NCBI RefSeq assembly: GCF_012935325.2
Contig: NZ_JABBYG020000007.1
Span: 124,001-188,000 of the forward strand
Length of the DNA stretch: 64,000 bases
Direction: 5' to 3'
From: Paenibacillus sp. PL91
GTDB lineage: Bacteria; Bacillota; Bacilli; Paenibacillales; Paenibacillaceae
A model generated the notes under the pieces. The model was not told where the DNA came from and made no database searches. It was given only the letters and a program-made list of their open reading frames with translations. The first letter of the stretch is position 1, and each line of letters begins with the position of its first letter. Shown here piece by piece: positions 16,725 through 26,830 of the stretch. The position numbers were made by a program, and so were the translations under genes.

Positions 16725-18470
16725 ATGTTTAGTGTACTCAAAAAATTAAGCTGGTTTTTCAAATTGAATTGGAAGCGTTATACGGTTGCCGTTTCGCTCC
16801 TTATTTTTACAGGCTTTATCGATGTTATTCCCCCATGGCTGATCGGCTATACCATTGACGGGATTCATCAGGATTTGCTGGGGCAGGCCGAGTTTAACCG
16901 AATCCTGTACAGCTGGATCGCGCTTACGGTGGTCGGCTATGGCATCACGTACATATGGCATTATAAGCTGTTTGGCGGAGCATTTGTGCTGGAGAAGCTG
17001 CTGAGATCGCGGCTAATGGGACATTTTCTGCGAATGACCCCGACGTTCTATGAGCGTAATCGAACGGGCGATCTTATGGCGCGCTCAACCAATGACCTGG
17101 GAGCGGTAGCGCAAACGGCAGGCTTTGGAATTTTGACTTTGATCGATTCGACCTTGTTTATGATTACGATTCTAATCGTCATGGCGGGGCTCATTAGCGT
17201 GAAGCTCACGCTTGCCGCCTTGCTGCCGCTGCCGCTTATGGCACTGGCGATGAAGCATTATGGCAAAAAGATTCACGAGCGGTTCATGGATGCGCAGGAT
17301 GCATTCGGCGATTTGAACGATCAGGTGCTGGAATCGGTTTCCGGCGTTCGGGTTATTAGAGCCTTCGTGCAGGAAGAAGCAAGCGAGGCGCGCTTTAGCG
17401 CCAAAACAGATGAGGTGCTGAGCAAAAATATCGCGGTAGCGCGCATCGACGCCTTATTTGAGCCGACGATGAAAATACTCGTCGGAATGAGCTATCTGAT
17501 CGGTCTTTGCTATGGCGGCTACCTCGTGTTCCACAACGAAATTACGCTTGGCGAGTTGGTATCCTTTAACGTATTTCTTGGGATGCTGATCTGGCCGATG
17601 TTCGCCATCGGCGAGCTCATTAACATTATGCAGCGGGGCAATGCTTCCTTGGATCGTGTTAGCGAGACGCTTGGCTACAAGCCGGATGTGGCAGATGCCA
17701 GTGCGACGGTGCGGGTGGAGGAGCCGTCGTCACTGCAATTCCGCAATGTGACGTTCCGATATCCTTCGTCTACAACGGATAACCTCGGCAACGTATCCTT
17801 TTCGCTGCGCCAAGGGCAAACGCTTGGCATCGTAGGAAGAACCGGCAGCGGCAAGACGACGCTTCTGAAGCAGCTGCTGCGGGAGTACCCGCTCGGAAGA
17901 GGCGACATCAGCATCTCCGGCACACCTCTTAGCAGCTTGAAGATTGACGATCTGCTTGGCTGGATCGGCTATGTGCCGCAGCAGCCCATTTTGTTCTCGA
18001 AGACGATTCGCGAAAATATATTTTTTGGACTCAAAGAAGGGACAGACGAAGATTTGCAGCGCGCGCTTGAGCGGGCCTCGTTCGCGAAGGACATTAAGTT
18101 TCTGCCTGATGGGCTGGAAACGATGGTTGGCGAGAGAGGCGTCGCTCTGTCCGGCGGGCAGAAGCAGCGCGTCAGCATCGCGCGCGCACTTATTGCCGAT
18201 CCGGAAATATTGCTGATGGACGATGCTTTATCAGCCGTTGACGGGAAGACGGAAGCCGAAATTATTGAGGGCATCCGTACGGAAAGAGCAGGCAAGACGA
18301 CGCTTATTACAACGCATCGCTTGTCGGCGGTGCAGCATGCCGACTGGATCATCGTCCTCGATGAAGGACGGATCGTGCAGGAAGGCACGCATGAGCAATT
18401 GCTGGAGATAGGCGGCTGGTATCGCGAGCAGTATGATCGCCAGCAGCTGGAAGCCATTATTGAAACGTAA
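16725..18470 (+). CDS. bmrC: Heterodimeric multidrug ABC exporter subunit, BmrC-like
   Basis: Half-transporter of 581 aa (B. subtilis BmrC has 585). Six membrane helices are followed by a nucleotide-binding domain with Walker A GRTGSGKT (371-378) and signature LSGGQKQR. The Walker B segment LLMDDALSAVD carries Asp500 where the catalytic Glu is expected. That change marks the degenerate ATP site of heterodimeric exporters and is known in BmrC. The His switch (TTHRLS) is intact. It is followed 22 bases later by the partner gene. The exporter probably pumps drugs such as macrolides or other lipophilic compounds outward. Expression appears to be governed by the leader peptide and two terminators upstream; the ribosome site itself is weak. 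Confidence 0.92.
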   Translation: MFSVLKKLSWFFKLNWKRYTVAVSLLIFTGFIDVIPPWLIGYTIDGIHQDLLGQAEFNRILYSWIALTVVGYGITYIWHYKLFGGAFVLEKLLRSRLMGHFLRMTPTFYERNRTGDLMARSTNDLGAVAQTAGFGILTLIDSTLFMITILIVMAGLISVKLTLAALLPLPLMALAMKHYGKKIHERFMDAQDAFGDLNDQVLESVSGVRVIRAFVQEEASEARFSAKTDEVLSKNIAVARIDALFEPTMKILVGMSYLIGLCYGGYLVFHNEITLGELVSFNVFLGMLIWPMFAIGELINIMQRGNASLDRVSETLGYKPDVADASATVRVEEPSSLQFRNVTFRYPSSTTDNLGNVSFSLRQGQTLGIVGRTGSGKTTLLKQLLREYPLGRGDISISGTPLSSLKIDDLLGWIGYVPQQPILFSKTIRENIFFGLKEGTDEDLQRALERASFAKDIKFLPDGLETMVGERGVALSGGQKQRVSIARALIADPEILLMDDALSAVDGKTEAEIIEGIRTERAGKTTLITTHRLSAVQHADWIIVLDEGRIVQEGTHEQLLEIGGWYREQYDRQQLEAIIET

Positions 18471-18492
18471 TAAAATGGAGGCGTGAAGGACA

Positions 18493-20520
18493 ATGGGCAA
18501 TACAGGAAAACGATTGTTTCAATACGCCATGCTTTATAAAAAACCGATTCTGATTGCGCTGCTGCTGCTAGTGCTTGCGGTATGCGCAGAGCTTGCAGGA
18601 CCATTGATTGCAAAACGGATGATTGACCAAAACATTCTCGGTATCGAGAAAAAGTGGCATGAGGTCGAGGCAAAGCAAGACTTTGCGGTTCTTTATAAAG
18701 ATAAATGGTATAAGCGAGAGGATCACTTTGCCGCTGGCGCTGGGGAGCAGAAGGGCAAAGAGGTTCGCGTGCTTCAGGTCGGACGCCAATTTTATTGGCT
18801 GGACGGGGCGCTTAAGTCCGAGGATGGCAAACGTGTCGTAGAGGGGAATACCCTCCATGTGACGAACAAGGATACGGGAGAAATCGTTTCTTACCCGGTC
18901 ACGAAGCTGAGCAAGCAGGAGCTATATTCCTTCTATAAGCCGGAGTTTCCTTCATTAATGAAGCTGGCGTTTATGTATTTCGGATTTTTGCTGCTCGTTG
19001 CGGTATTCACTTATGGACAGCGGCTTATGCTGCAAACGTCGGCCAACCGCATCGTTCGCAAGATGCGTACCGATATTTTCGCGCATACGCAGCGGCTGCC
19101 TGTGAACTATTACGACAATTTGTCGGCAGGGCAGGTTGTCTCGCGCGTAACTAACGATACGGAAGCGATTCGCGAGCTTTATGTCGCGGTGCTGGCTAAT
19201 TTTTTCACAGGCATCATTTATATGGTTGCGATTTATGGAGCGTTGTTCCTATTGGATGTGCGCTTAGCGCTTATCGCGCTGCCGCTGGTGCCTATACTGA
19301 TCGTTTGGATTATTGTTTACCGGAAATTTGCTGCGCGGTACAACCGGATTATTCGGTCGAAGCTGAGTGAAATTAACGGCATGATTAATGAGTCGATTCA
19401 AGGGATGACGATCATTCAGGCGTTCCGCCGCCAGAAGGAGACGACGAAGGAATTCGAGGAAATGAACGAGTATTATTACAAGTATCAAAATAAGCTCCTC
19501 AGCCTTAATTCGATTACGTCGCATAATCTGGTAAACGTTATCCGAAACATTTTGTTTCTTATCGTCATTTGGATGTTCTGGGGCGATTCGCTCCGCGCGG
19601 CCGTATCGGTCGGCGTGCTCTACGCATTCGTGGATTATATGAACCGGATGTTTGCGCCAATTGTCGGAATCGTGAACCAGCTGTCCAATTTGGAGACGGC
19701 CCGCGTATCCGCAGAGCGCGTATTCAAGCTGATGGATGAGGAAGGAATCGATGTTGTGCCGGGCAAGATGGAGCGCTATAAGGGCGATGTCAAGTTCGAG
19801 GACGTTTCGTTTGCTTACAAAAAGGATGAATACGTGCTGAAGCATATTTCCTTCCACGCTCGACAAGGCCAGACCGTAGCGCTAGTCGGCCATACCGGCT
19901 CCGGCAAGAGCTCCATTCTCAATCTGCTGTTCCGTTTCTATGATTCGAACGAGGGCAAGATCATCGTAGACGGCACGGATGTGCAGGATATTCCGAAGCA
20001 GCTGCTTCGTCAGCATATGGGTATCGTGCTGCAGGATCCGTTCCTGTTCACCGGAACGATCGCATCCAACATTAGCTTGGATAATCCGGCGATTAGCCGG
20101 GAGAAGATCGAGCAGTCGCTCCGTGATGTAGGAGCCTATGAAATGTTCAGCCAGTTGACTGGCGGCATCGATGCGCCTGTTATCGAGAAGGGAAGCACGT
20201 TGTCTGCCGGCCAGCGGCAGCTGATCTCGTTCGCGAGAGCGCTCGCTTATGATCCGGCGATCCTGATTCTCGATGAAGCGACAGCAAGCATCGATACCGA
20301 GACGGAAGCGATTATTCAAAAGGCGCTTGATGTGCTGAAGAAGGGCCGCACGACATTCGTTATCGCGCATCGTCTGTCGACGATCCGAAATGCCGATCAG
20401 ATACTCGTGCTTGATCGCGGCGTCATAGTGGAACGCGGCAACCATGATGAGCTAATGGAGCATAAGGGCAAGTATTACGCCATGTACCAGCTGCAATTAG
20501 GCGCAGCTTTACCGGCATAG
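18493..20520 (+). CDS. bmrD: Heterodimeric multidrug ABC exporter subunit, BmrD-like
   Basis: Partner half-transporter of 675 aa (BmrD has 673). A large extracytoplasmic insertion of about 100 residues lies between the first two membrane helices, a feature of BmrD. The nucleotide-binding domain has Walker A GHTGSGKSS, signature LSAGQRQL and Walker B LILDEATASID with the catalytic Glu595 intact, so this subunit supplies the residues of the active site. The start follows GAAGGA. The gene ends at a strong hairpin shared with the convergent chemoreceptor gene. It forms the exporter with the preceding gene product in the membrane. Confidence 0.93.
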   Translation: MGNTGKRLFQYAMLYKKPILIALLLLVLAVCAELAGPLIAKRMIDQNILGIEKKWHEVEAKQDFAVLYKDKWYKREDHFAAGAGEQKGKEVRVLQVGRQFYWLDGALKSEDGKRVVEGNTLHVTNKDTGEIVSYPVTKLSKQELYSFYKPEFPSLMKLAFMYFGFLLLVAVFTYGQRLMLQTSANRIVRKMRTDIFAHTQRLPVNYYDNLSAGQVVSRVTNDTEAIRELYVAVLANFFTGIIYMVAIYGALFLLDVRLALIALPLVPILIVWIIVYRKFAARYNRIIRSKLSEINGMINESIQGMTIIQAFRRQKETTKEFEEMNEYYYKYQNKLLSLNSITSHNLVNVIRNILFLIVIWMFWGDSLRAAVSVGVLYAFVDYMNRMFAPIVGIVNQLSNLETARVSAERVFKLMDEEGIDVVPGKMERYKGDVKFEDVSFAYKKDEYVLKHISFHARQGQTVALVGHTGSGKSSILNLLFRFYDSNEGKIIVDGTDVQDIPKQLLRQHMGIVLQDPFLFTGTIASNISLDNPAISREKIEQSLRDVGAYEMFSQLTGGIDAPVIEKGSTLSAGQRQLISFARALAYDPAILILDEATASIDTETEAIIQKALDVLKKGRTTFVIAHRLSTIRNADQILVLDRGVIVERGNHDELMEHKGKYYAMYQLQLGAALPA

Positions 20521-20528
20521 AAATAAAT

Positions 20529-20567
20529 AAAACGGCTAAGCGGGAGTGATTCCTGCTTAGCCGTTTT
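20529..20567. terminator. Bidirectional terminator between bmrD and the chemoreceptor gene
   Basis: AAAACGGCTAAGC (20529-20541) pairs with GCTTAGCCGTTTT (20555-20567). The flanking A and T runs make it active in both directions. Confidence 0.92.
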
Positions 20568-20583
20568 ATGCTTTAAAGAGGCG

Positions 20584-22329
20584 TTAGGTTTTGAAGCGGC
20601 CGACAGCCTCGTTCAAGCTTGCTGCCAAATTGCGCAGCTGCTCGGAGGAGCTGGCGACCTCCTGCATGGAGGCAAGCTGCTCTTCGGATGCGGCAGCGAC
20701 GCGCTGCGAATTGCCTGAGGCGCTTGCCGTTATCGTCTCCAGCTCGTCCAGCGAGGCTGCGATTTGCTCACTGCCAGCCGACATTTGCTCCGAAGCGGCC
20801 GATACCTCCTGGACCTGGCTGGATACTTCGCGGATGGACGAGACAATGGCGCGGAATGACTCGCCGGCTTGGCTCGAAATAGTTGAACCGACCCGTGCGG
20901 CTTCAACCGATTGCTCCATGGATGATACTGCCGATGATGTATGGCTTCCGATGCTGTAAAGAATCTCGCCTATTTGTTCCGATGATTCCTTCGAGCGCTC
21001 AGCAAGCTTGCGAATTTCATGGGCGACGACTGCGAAGCCTTTGCCATGCTCGCCTGCGCGCGCCGCTTCAATGGAGGCGTTTAGCGCAAGCAGGTTCGTC
21101 TGGTTTGCGACATCGCCAATCATGGCTAGAATGGAGCCGATATTGTCGCTTTGCTCCTTCAACTCATGCAAGGTGGTTACGGTAGCTGCTACATTGGATT
21201 CAATAGACTGCATCTGCTGCAGCGTCTGATCAATGACGGCCTCGCCTTCAGAAGCGAGCGCTGTCGTATCAGCAGCAAGCTCGGATACAGAGGAGGAGGA
21301 TTCGGCAATCCGTTGAATGCCGATCGTCATTTCGGTCATAGCGCGCTGGCATTCCTGGAAGCTTTGAAGCTGCGTTTCGGAGCCGGAAGCAACCTCTTGG
21401 ATAGCCTCGGTTACCTCTTCAGTCGCCCGCGAGGTTTGCTCCGCGCTTTGTTGCATATTGGAAGCCGAGTCTGCAAGCTCGCCTGATGTGGTGCGGATAT
21501 TGCCCGTAAGCAGGCGCAGGCTTGCGATCATATCGTTAAAAGCGGATGAGACCTGGGCAATCTCGTTGCCGCCTTTGACGGGAACGGAGAGCGTCAAATC
21601 GCCTTTCGCCGCGAGCGATGATACTTCAGCCAGACGCTTGAGCGGCTTTAGCGTCATTCGAATCAGTACGACGATAATAAGAATGGCGATAACGGAAAGA
21701 AGAGATGAAATTCCAATGCTTTTCCAGAGCATAGCATCCAAAGCCTTATTGATCTGCCCGTATTCGACATCGACGCCGAACAAGCCAATCACCTTGCCGC
21801 TCGGATCTTTAAGTCTAGCTAAATAGGAGATCCATTGACCATATTCATCTACGACTACATCAGTCAAAGCCGAGCCTTTCTCGAATGCCTCATCCACTTT
21901 AGCGGCAAATGCGGGATCCATTTCGTATTCAGCGCCAGGTCCGAGACCCGCGGCAAAGAGATCCTCGTTGCTTTGCATGATGACTAGGCTTTTTTTGCCT
22001 TCCCGTTCTACCACATCAGGCATATATACATAAGCGTTGGCGATGATGTCGTTTTTAATCATGACGTCCAACTGCAGCTTGAGCAGCTCGAACGTTTCAT
22101 TTGTTGCGGTATTGCCTGCGGATACCTCATTATAGCCATACGTAAGCAGATCGTGGCCCGCCTCTATTTGATAGCTGAGCGTTTCGCCTATCCGTTCGAT
22201 TTCGGCCAAGTACGATTTTTTCTGCGTGTTGTAAGATAAATACTGTGTAACGCCAATAACAATAACTAAAAGAAGCGCTAATACAATCGAACTGGTTAGG
22301 ACTAAGCTTTTGTCTTTGATTCGCAACAT
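20584..22329 (-). CDS. Methyl-accepting chemotaxis protein
   Basis: Transmembrane chemoreceptor of 581 aa. A membrane helix near residues 10-30 is followed by a periplasmic-type Cache-like sensing domain (about 35-200; it contains [15 protein letters not shown]). A second helix lies near 203-225, followed by HAMP ([20 protein letters not shown]) and a long cytoplasmic coiled coil. The signalling tip reads [20 protein letters not shown], so it should dock to CheA and CheW. AGAGGTG precedes the ATG. A sigma-D-like promoter is visible just upstream, which is usual for chemoreceptor genes. The ligand is unknown. Confidence 0.95.
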   Translation of the reverse strand: MLRIKDKSLVLTSSIVLALLLVIVIGVTQYLSYNTQKKSYLAEIERIGETLSYQIEAGHDLLTYGYNEVSAGNTATNETFELLKLQLDVMIKNDIIANAYVYMPDVVEREGKKSLVIMQSNEDLFAAGLGPGAEYEMDPAFAAKVDEAFEKGSALTDVVVDEYGQWISYLARLKDPSGKVIGLFGVDVEYGQINKALDAMLWKSIGISSLLSVIAILIIVVLIRMTLKPLKRLAEVSSLAAKGDLTLSVPVKGGNEIAQVSSAFNDMIASLRLLTGNIRTTSGELADSASNMQQSAEQTSRATEEVTEAIQEVASGSETQLQSFQECQRAMTEMTIGIQRIAESSSSVSELAADTTALASEGEAVIDQTLQQMQSIESNVAATVTTLHELKEQSDNIGSILAMIGDVANQTNLLALNASIEAARAGEHGKGFAVVAHEIRKLAERSKESSEQIGEILYSIGSHTSSAVSSMEQSVEAARVGSTISSQAGESFRAIVSSIREVSSQVQEVSAASEQMSAGSEQIAASLDELETITASASGNSQRVAAASEEQLASMQEVASSSEQLRNLAASLNEAVGRFKT

Positions 22330-22362
22330 TCAGGTACACCTCTTTTTAATATGTTATGTTGT

Positions 22363-22390
22363 ATATCGTCGAATACTGTCGAAAAATGTA
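22363..22390 (-). promoter_or_regulatory. Sigma-D-like promoter of the chemoreceptor gene
   Basis: On the minus strand GACGATAT (complement of 22363-22370) matches seven of eight bases of the sigma-D -10 box GCCGATAT. TACA lies 16 bases upstream as a fair -35 match. The start codon is 34 bases downstream. Confidence 0.55.
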
Positions 22391-22638
22391 GATGAATCAA
22401 ATAATCCAAATCCATACAATTTCAACTGAATAATCCTCATTAAGAATAACAAACATCTATTAGAAAAATACTTGGCCGGGTGTTAGAAAAGTATTCAAAT
22501 AAAGAATCTAATAAAAGGGAAATAACCACATTAATCCAACATTCAGCCAACTTTCAGCGGGCGTTAAAGGAGGCTTAAGCAATCCAGGCTATGATAGGTC
22601 TTGTAACAACAAATCGAAATTGAAAGGTGGAAGACACA
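22391..22638. other. AT-rich divergent intergenic region
   Basis: Lies between the leftward chemoreceptor and the rightward secreted protein. No gene seen. AAAGGTGG at 22623-22630 is the ribosome site of the rightward gene; I could not identify its promoter with confidence. Confidence 0.4.
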
Positions 22639-23793
22639 ATGAAGAAAACAAAAGCAATGACAGCAGGTGCAATCGCACTAACGCTGGCACTTGGTGGTGG
22701 AGGCCTTTGGGCGAGCCAATATGTAAATGCCGCAACGGCTAGCAGCAGCGACAAGCAGCTGGTGCAGGGCACGCAAGCAGAGAATGCTTCAGCTAAGAAG
22801 GATCGCGCTGGCAAGCGTGGCGGATTCGGACACGGCTTTGCACAAATACAGCAGCAGCTCCTGACGTACTTAGGATTAGAAGAAGAAGCGCTTCAGACTA
22901 AGCTCAAAACGTTGACACTCGCGGAGGTTGCGGCGGAGCAAGGGAAGACAAGAGCGGAGCTGAAGGCGAAGCTTGTAGAGTGGCTGGAAGCGACAGAAGA
23001 GAACACGGACAAGCAGTTGGATTCCGAGGCAGAGCTAACGAAGCCGGATTCGTCCACGACAGCGGAGAAGCTGCTTGATTCCAAAGGCTTTGGCGTAGGA
23101 AAGCATGACGGCGGCGGGAATAGAGGGTTTGGCAAAAATCTTGATGCTGCGGCTGCGGCGCTCGGTCTAACTGAGGACGCGCTGAGGACAGAGCAAGAGG
23201 CAGGCAAGACGCTAGCCGCTATTGCAGCTGAGAAGGGCGTTAATGTACAAGTTGTTATTGATGCACTTGTAAGTGATCGGAAGACGAAGCTGGCTGAAGA
23301 GCTGGCAGCCGGAGAGATCACGCAGGAGCAGTATGATTCAGCGTTTGCGGAAGCGGTCGACCGGGCGACTCAGCATGTGAACGGCGTGCTGCCACTGCGC
23401 GGCGAAGGCGGTAGAGGAGGCGGATTCGGCCGAAGCTTGGACGCGATTGCTGAGGCACTTAGCTTGACAGCGGATGCGCTAAAGGTTGAGCTTCAAGCAG
23501 GCAAGACGATCGCAGCCATCGCAACAGAGAAGGGTGTAGCGGTTCAGACGCTTATCGATTTGCAAATTAAGGATCATAAGGCGAAGCTGGCTGAGCAGCT
23601 TGCTGCTGGAACAATCACACAGGAGCAGTACGACACAAGGCTGGCTGAAGCAGTCGAGCATGCGACAAAGCATGTGAACGGCGAGCTGCCAGTTCCAGGC
23701 GAGGGCGGCAAAGGCTCGCGCGGCGATCGTGACGCTTCCAAGGAGCAGTCTGCAGCAGAAAAAACAGCTGATTCGTCAGCTGAAACAGCATAA
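22639..23793 (+). CDS. Secreted alpha-helical repeat protein of unknown function
   Basis: 384 aa with a signal peptide (MKKTKAMTAGAIALTLALGG, cleavage after YVNA near residue 31). The mature part holds one partial and two full repeats of about 87 residues, each running LDAxAxALxLTxDAL, then GKTxAAIAxEKGV, then LAxGxITQEQYD and HVNGxLP. The repeats are joined by Gly/Lys-rich linkers and the protein ends in a charged low-complexity tail. Similar 'GKTLAEIAEEKGV...LTQEQ' repeats are common in secreted proteins of Firmicutes and Actinobacteria with no settled function. Codon 1 is the ATG at 22639, not the GTG at 22627, because the latter overlaps the ribosome site. A strong terminator follows. Confidence 0.82.
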   Translation: MKKTKAMTAGAIALTLALGGGGLWASQYVNAATASSSDKQLVQGTQAENASAKKDRAGKRGGFGHGFAQIQQQLLTYLGLEEEALQTKLKTLTLAEVAAEQGKTRAELKAKLVEWLEATEENTDKQLDSEAELTKPDSSTTAEKLLDSKGFGVGKHDGGGNRGFGKNLDAAAAALGLTEDALRTEQEAGKTLAAIAAEKGVNVQVVIDALVSDRKTKLAEELAAGEITQEQYDSAFAEAVDRATQHVNGVLPLRGEGGRGGGFGRSLDAIAEALSLTADALKVELQAGKTIAAIATEKGVAVQTLIDLQIKDHKAKLAEQLAAGTITQEQYDTRLAEAVEHATKHVNGELPVPGEGGKGSRGDRDASKEQSAAEKTADSSAETA

Positions 23794-23810
23794 CTACTAC
23801 GGAAAAGTAA

Positions 23811-23859
23811 AAAAAGGAGCTGCCCCCAGGTTTATGACCTTGGAGGGCAGCTCCTTTTT
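23811..23859. terminator. Bidirectional terminator between the repeat protein and GGDEF-EAL genes
   Basis: AAAAAGGAGCTGCCC (23811-23825) pairs exactly with 23845-23859, with an inner CCAGG/CCTTGG extension. The ends supply A and T runs for both strands. Confidence 0.93.
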
Positions 23860-23880
23860 GCATGTAGCCTGATTTCTGTA

Positions 23881-26625
23881 TCAGCCGGTTTTTTTGAGCA
23901 TAAGCGCAAGCTCCTGCGGCGGCAGCGGCTTGCTGAATAAATAGCCCTGCAGCTCATCGCAGTTCAGATCGGTACAGAACTTCGACTCGGCTGCGGTCTC
24001 AACACCTTCCGCTACTACCCGCATGTTCATGCTATGCACGAGCTCGATAATCGCTTTGACGATAGACGATTTTTTCTCATCGTCCACAATGCCTTGAATA
24101 AAGGAGCGATCGAGCTTCACGTCAGAAATCGGCAAACGCTGGAGCTGATTCAAGGAGGAGTAGCCCGTACCGAAATCATCAATCGAAATTTGGATGCCAA
24201 GCCCTCGCAGATACAGAATCGTCTCGATGACTTGATCCAGGTTTCGCATGAATACGCCCTCCGTAATTTCTAAACTGACGTATTGCGGCTCCAGACCGGT
24301 ATCCTTTAGTGCCCCAACAATCATTTCTGACAATTGGCCTTGGTAAAAATGTCTCGCTGATATATTTACAGAAACGCATATGCGCTGCAAGCCTGCATCC
24401 TGCCACGCTTTGTTTTGGCGGCATGCCTCTCGGAACACCCAGCTGTCAATATCCAGGATAAAGCCGGACTGCTCCGCGAGCGGAATAAACTTATCCGGCG
24501 GGATCATCCCAAGCTCCGGATGCTTCCAGCGTATAAGCGCCTCGATGCCGCAAAGCTCGCCGGTAGCAGCATTTATTTTCGGCTGGTAGTGCAGGGAGAT
24601 TTGATTTTCTTTAAGCGCATTGTATAAGCCGTTTTCAAGCTGCATTCGCTCTATCATAGCAGAGACGAGCGTTGGCATAAAGAAACGATAGCAGCCGTCG
24701 CCTTGCTCCTTGGCATTGTACATCGCGATATCGGCATTGCGGATAATGGTGTCCATATCGTCGCCATCCTGCGGATATACGCTAATGCCAACACTTACGG
24801 TCAAGTAGAGCAAGGCTCCATCGATGGCAAAGGGCTCATTGAACGAATCAACGACCGCTTGAGCGTAAGCAGCAAGCTCGGCCTCATCCTCATAATAGCC
24901 TGCAATGACGAACTCGTCGCCGCCCAGTCGGAATACGGAGCAATTGCCGATGACGGCACCCTCGAAGCGATTGGCTGCCTTTTGCAGCAAAATATCCCCA
25001 AAGGCATGGCCGAGCGTATCATTAATTTGCTTAAAGCGATTGATATCCGTGTACATAACGGCGATCGATTTATGTATGTTGGCGTGATTGGCGAACATAT
25101 CTTGAATATTATTCGAGAACTGCAAACGATTCGGCAGACCGGTCAGCATGTCAAAATAGGCCAGCTGATGCAGCCGCTCCTCCGATTGTTGGAGCATGAA
25201 GGCCTGCGCTTCAAGCCGCTCGTTATTTTTTTGCGATTCCTGGAACATATGAACAAGGTTGGTCGACATATGCTTGAAATTCGTAATTAACGAGTGAACT
25301 TCAACGATACTGCTGGCGGGCCATTCTATCGTATTCATATGCTTTAGCTTCAGCGGCAAATTCGTTGTCGCTGCCGCTAGCTGCGTTAAGCCGCGCGAGA
25401 GCCAGCGATTAATCAAAAAGGCTACGATTGCGGTAAAGACGGCGAGCCCGATCAAATAAACAAAATGAGTAAAATATTTGGAAAACAAATAGTTTTGATA
25501 ATTTTTGATCGGAATCTGAACGTATATGAGCCATTGGCCAGAAGCTATCGTATCCGTGTATACGAATTTTCCATCATGCCACGTTTGGCAATGCAGCGAA
25601 TCCTTATTTACGTAAGGCATGGCTAAATCTAATTTTGGACTAACCGGCGTGACCTTACTGTCTTTGGAAATGTTCAGTATTTGACCGATATCGCTCAAAT
25701 GGGTGGATGCAACGATTTTACGCGCTGAATTTGTCACCGATATCTGCATGTCCTCGGGCGTGCTTTCGAGCATGTATTGAAAGAAGGTAATATGCTCCCG
25801 CTCGAGCATGTGTGTGCTCAGCAACGACCAATTGTCCCATGCCTCTAAGACGCGTCCTGCTTCAGCCGCGGATAGCCGCTCGGCATACAGGCTAACTTCC
25901 TTAAAGGAGCTTAAGCTGTTCATGAATATATTGAGTAAAAATGAAACGAAAACGATTCCGATTGAGAAATGGAACAGCACTCTGCTGAATGAGTTAGGAC
26001 GGCGCATTTCGAAGGAGATGCCGCTCCATTTTGGCAAAGGCAAATATTGATAGATCATCTCGGCAAACAAAGCATTAATCAGGCCATTCATAGCGATGAT
26101 GCTTGCTATAAGCAGCAAATCCTTGGAGGCGAGCGTAGATTCGGTGATGTAGAACCAATAGAGGGATGGAATTCCGACTAGGAGCCAGAACATGACATCA
26201 AACCCGAGCAGATGATTCTTAAATTTATGAAGGAGCAGTCCGACTACGGCTGCTTCAAGAAATAGGATGAGATGGGAAGGAAGCTGTTCATGCAGAAGCG
26301 TACCAAAGGCGAGGACAACTGCAGCGTTCAAAAGACCTGGCCAATAGCCAAAAAGGCGCATGCCAAGAAGCACGAGCAGGCTCGTGAAGGAATAAGTGAT
26401 GCCATATAAAAAATGAAAATGGTTCGATTCGGCCGCTAATGCAAGAAGCATGCATATGGCAAATGCGAAAACAATCGTCATTTGTTTGTTGCGTGGCTGA
26501 TCGAATGGTTTGCGCACCTGCGGCCTCCTGAAAGTGTGACAAAAACGATTAATAGTAGGCGTGGACATTCTCTCTTTCTCAAAAGTTGCGGTGTACCGCC
26601 TATTTTCCCTAATATTCGACAACAT
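23881..26625 (-). CDS. Membrane GGDEF-EAL cyclic-di-GMP enzyme
   Basis: 914 aa protein with five or six N-terminal membrane helices (about 45-205). An extracytoplasmic sensing loop of roughly 150 residues follows, then a further helix near 390 and a HAMP-like linker. The GGDEF domain is intact (GGDEF near residue 568), and so is the EAL domain (IEALIRW near 693, DDFGTGYSSL, EGVETAAE), so both c-di-GMP synthesis and hydrolysis are possible. I use the ATG at 26625, which has AAAGGA nine bases upstream; an in-frame ATG at 26568 has only a weak site. It is divergent from the MarR gene. c-di-GMP would link to motility or biofilm control. Confidence 0.93.
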   Translation of the reverse strand: MLSNIRENRRYTATFEKERMSTPTINRFCHTFRRPQVRKPFDQPRNKQMTIVFAFAICMLLALAAESNHFHFLYGITYSFTSLLVLLGMRLFGYWPGLLNAAVVLAFGTLLHEQLPSHLILFLEAAVVGLLLHKFKNHLLGFDVMFWLLVGIPSLYWFYITESTLASKDLLLIASIIAMNGLINALFAEMIYQYLPLPKWSGISFEMRRPNSFSRVLFHFSIGIVFVSFLLNIFMNSLSSFKEVSLYAERLSAAEAGRVLEAWDNWSLLSTHMLEREHITFFQYMLESTPEDMQISVTNSARKIVASTHLSDIGQILNISKDSKVTPVSPKLDLAMPYVNKDSLHCQTWHDGKFVYTDTIASGQWLIYVQIPIKNYQNYLFSKYFTHFVYLIGLAVFTAIVAFLINRWLSRGLTQLAAATTNLPLKLKHMNTIEWPASSIVEVHSLITNFKHMSTNLVHMFQESQKNNERLEAQAFMLQQSEERLHQLAYFDMLTGLPNRLQFSNNIQDMFANHANIHKSIAVMYTDINRFKQINDTLGHAFGDILLQKAANRFEGAVIGNCSVFRLGGDEFVIAGYYEDEAELAAYAQAVVDSFNEPFAIDGALLYLTVSVGISVYPQDGDDMDTIIRNADIAMYNAKEQGDGCYRFFMPTLVSAMIERMQLENGLYNALKENQISLHYQPKINAATGELCGIEALIRWKHPELGMIPPDKFIPLAEQSGFILDIDSWVFREACRQNKAWQDAGLQRICVSVNISARHFYQGQLSEMIVGALKDTGLEPQYVSLEITEGVFMRNLDQVIETILYLRGLGIQISIDDFGTGYSSLNQLQRLPISDVKLDRSFIQGIVDDEKKSSIVKAIIELVHSMNMRVVAEGVETAAESKFCTDLNCDELQGYLFSKPLPPQELALMLKKTG

Positions 26626-26769
26626 CAGCAATAATCCTTTTTTTCCCTAAGGCAGATACCGCATAGAGCGCTTTTTTGCCGCATATATTTCCAAAATATG
26701 TTCACGAACTATTCATAATTGATGCGTTGTTTTGGGCATATTTGTTTGATATAGTTCTATTGTGAAACT

Positions 26770-26784
26770 ATTCTATAATAGAAT
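26770..26784. promoter_or_regulatory. Palindromic operator over the -10 box of the marR operon
   Basis: ATTCTAT-A-ATAGAAT is a perfect 7-1-7 inverted repeat that contains TATAAT (26774-26779). It lies 47 bases before the MarR start and fits autorepression by MarR. Confidence 0.65.
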
Positions 26785-26830
26785 TAATTTAGCGGTCATT
26801 TGATGACTGCGCTTGAAGGAGGACACCCGT

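Noticed and set aside
16543-16749. Rightward 68-codon frame between the bmr terminators and bmrC
   Set aside because: It begins inside a terminator hairpin, has no ribosome site and overlaps the bmrC start.
20591-21826. Several rightward frames opposite the chemoreceptor gene
   Set aside because: They mirror the coiled-coil codon pattern of the real gene on the minus strand.
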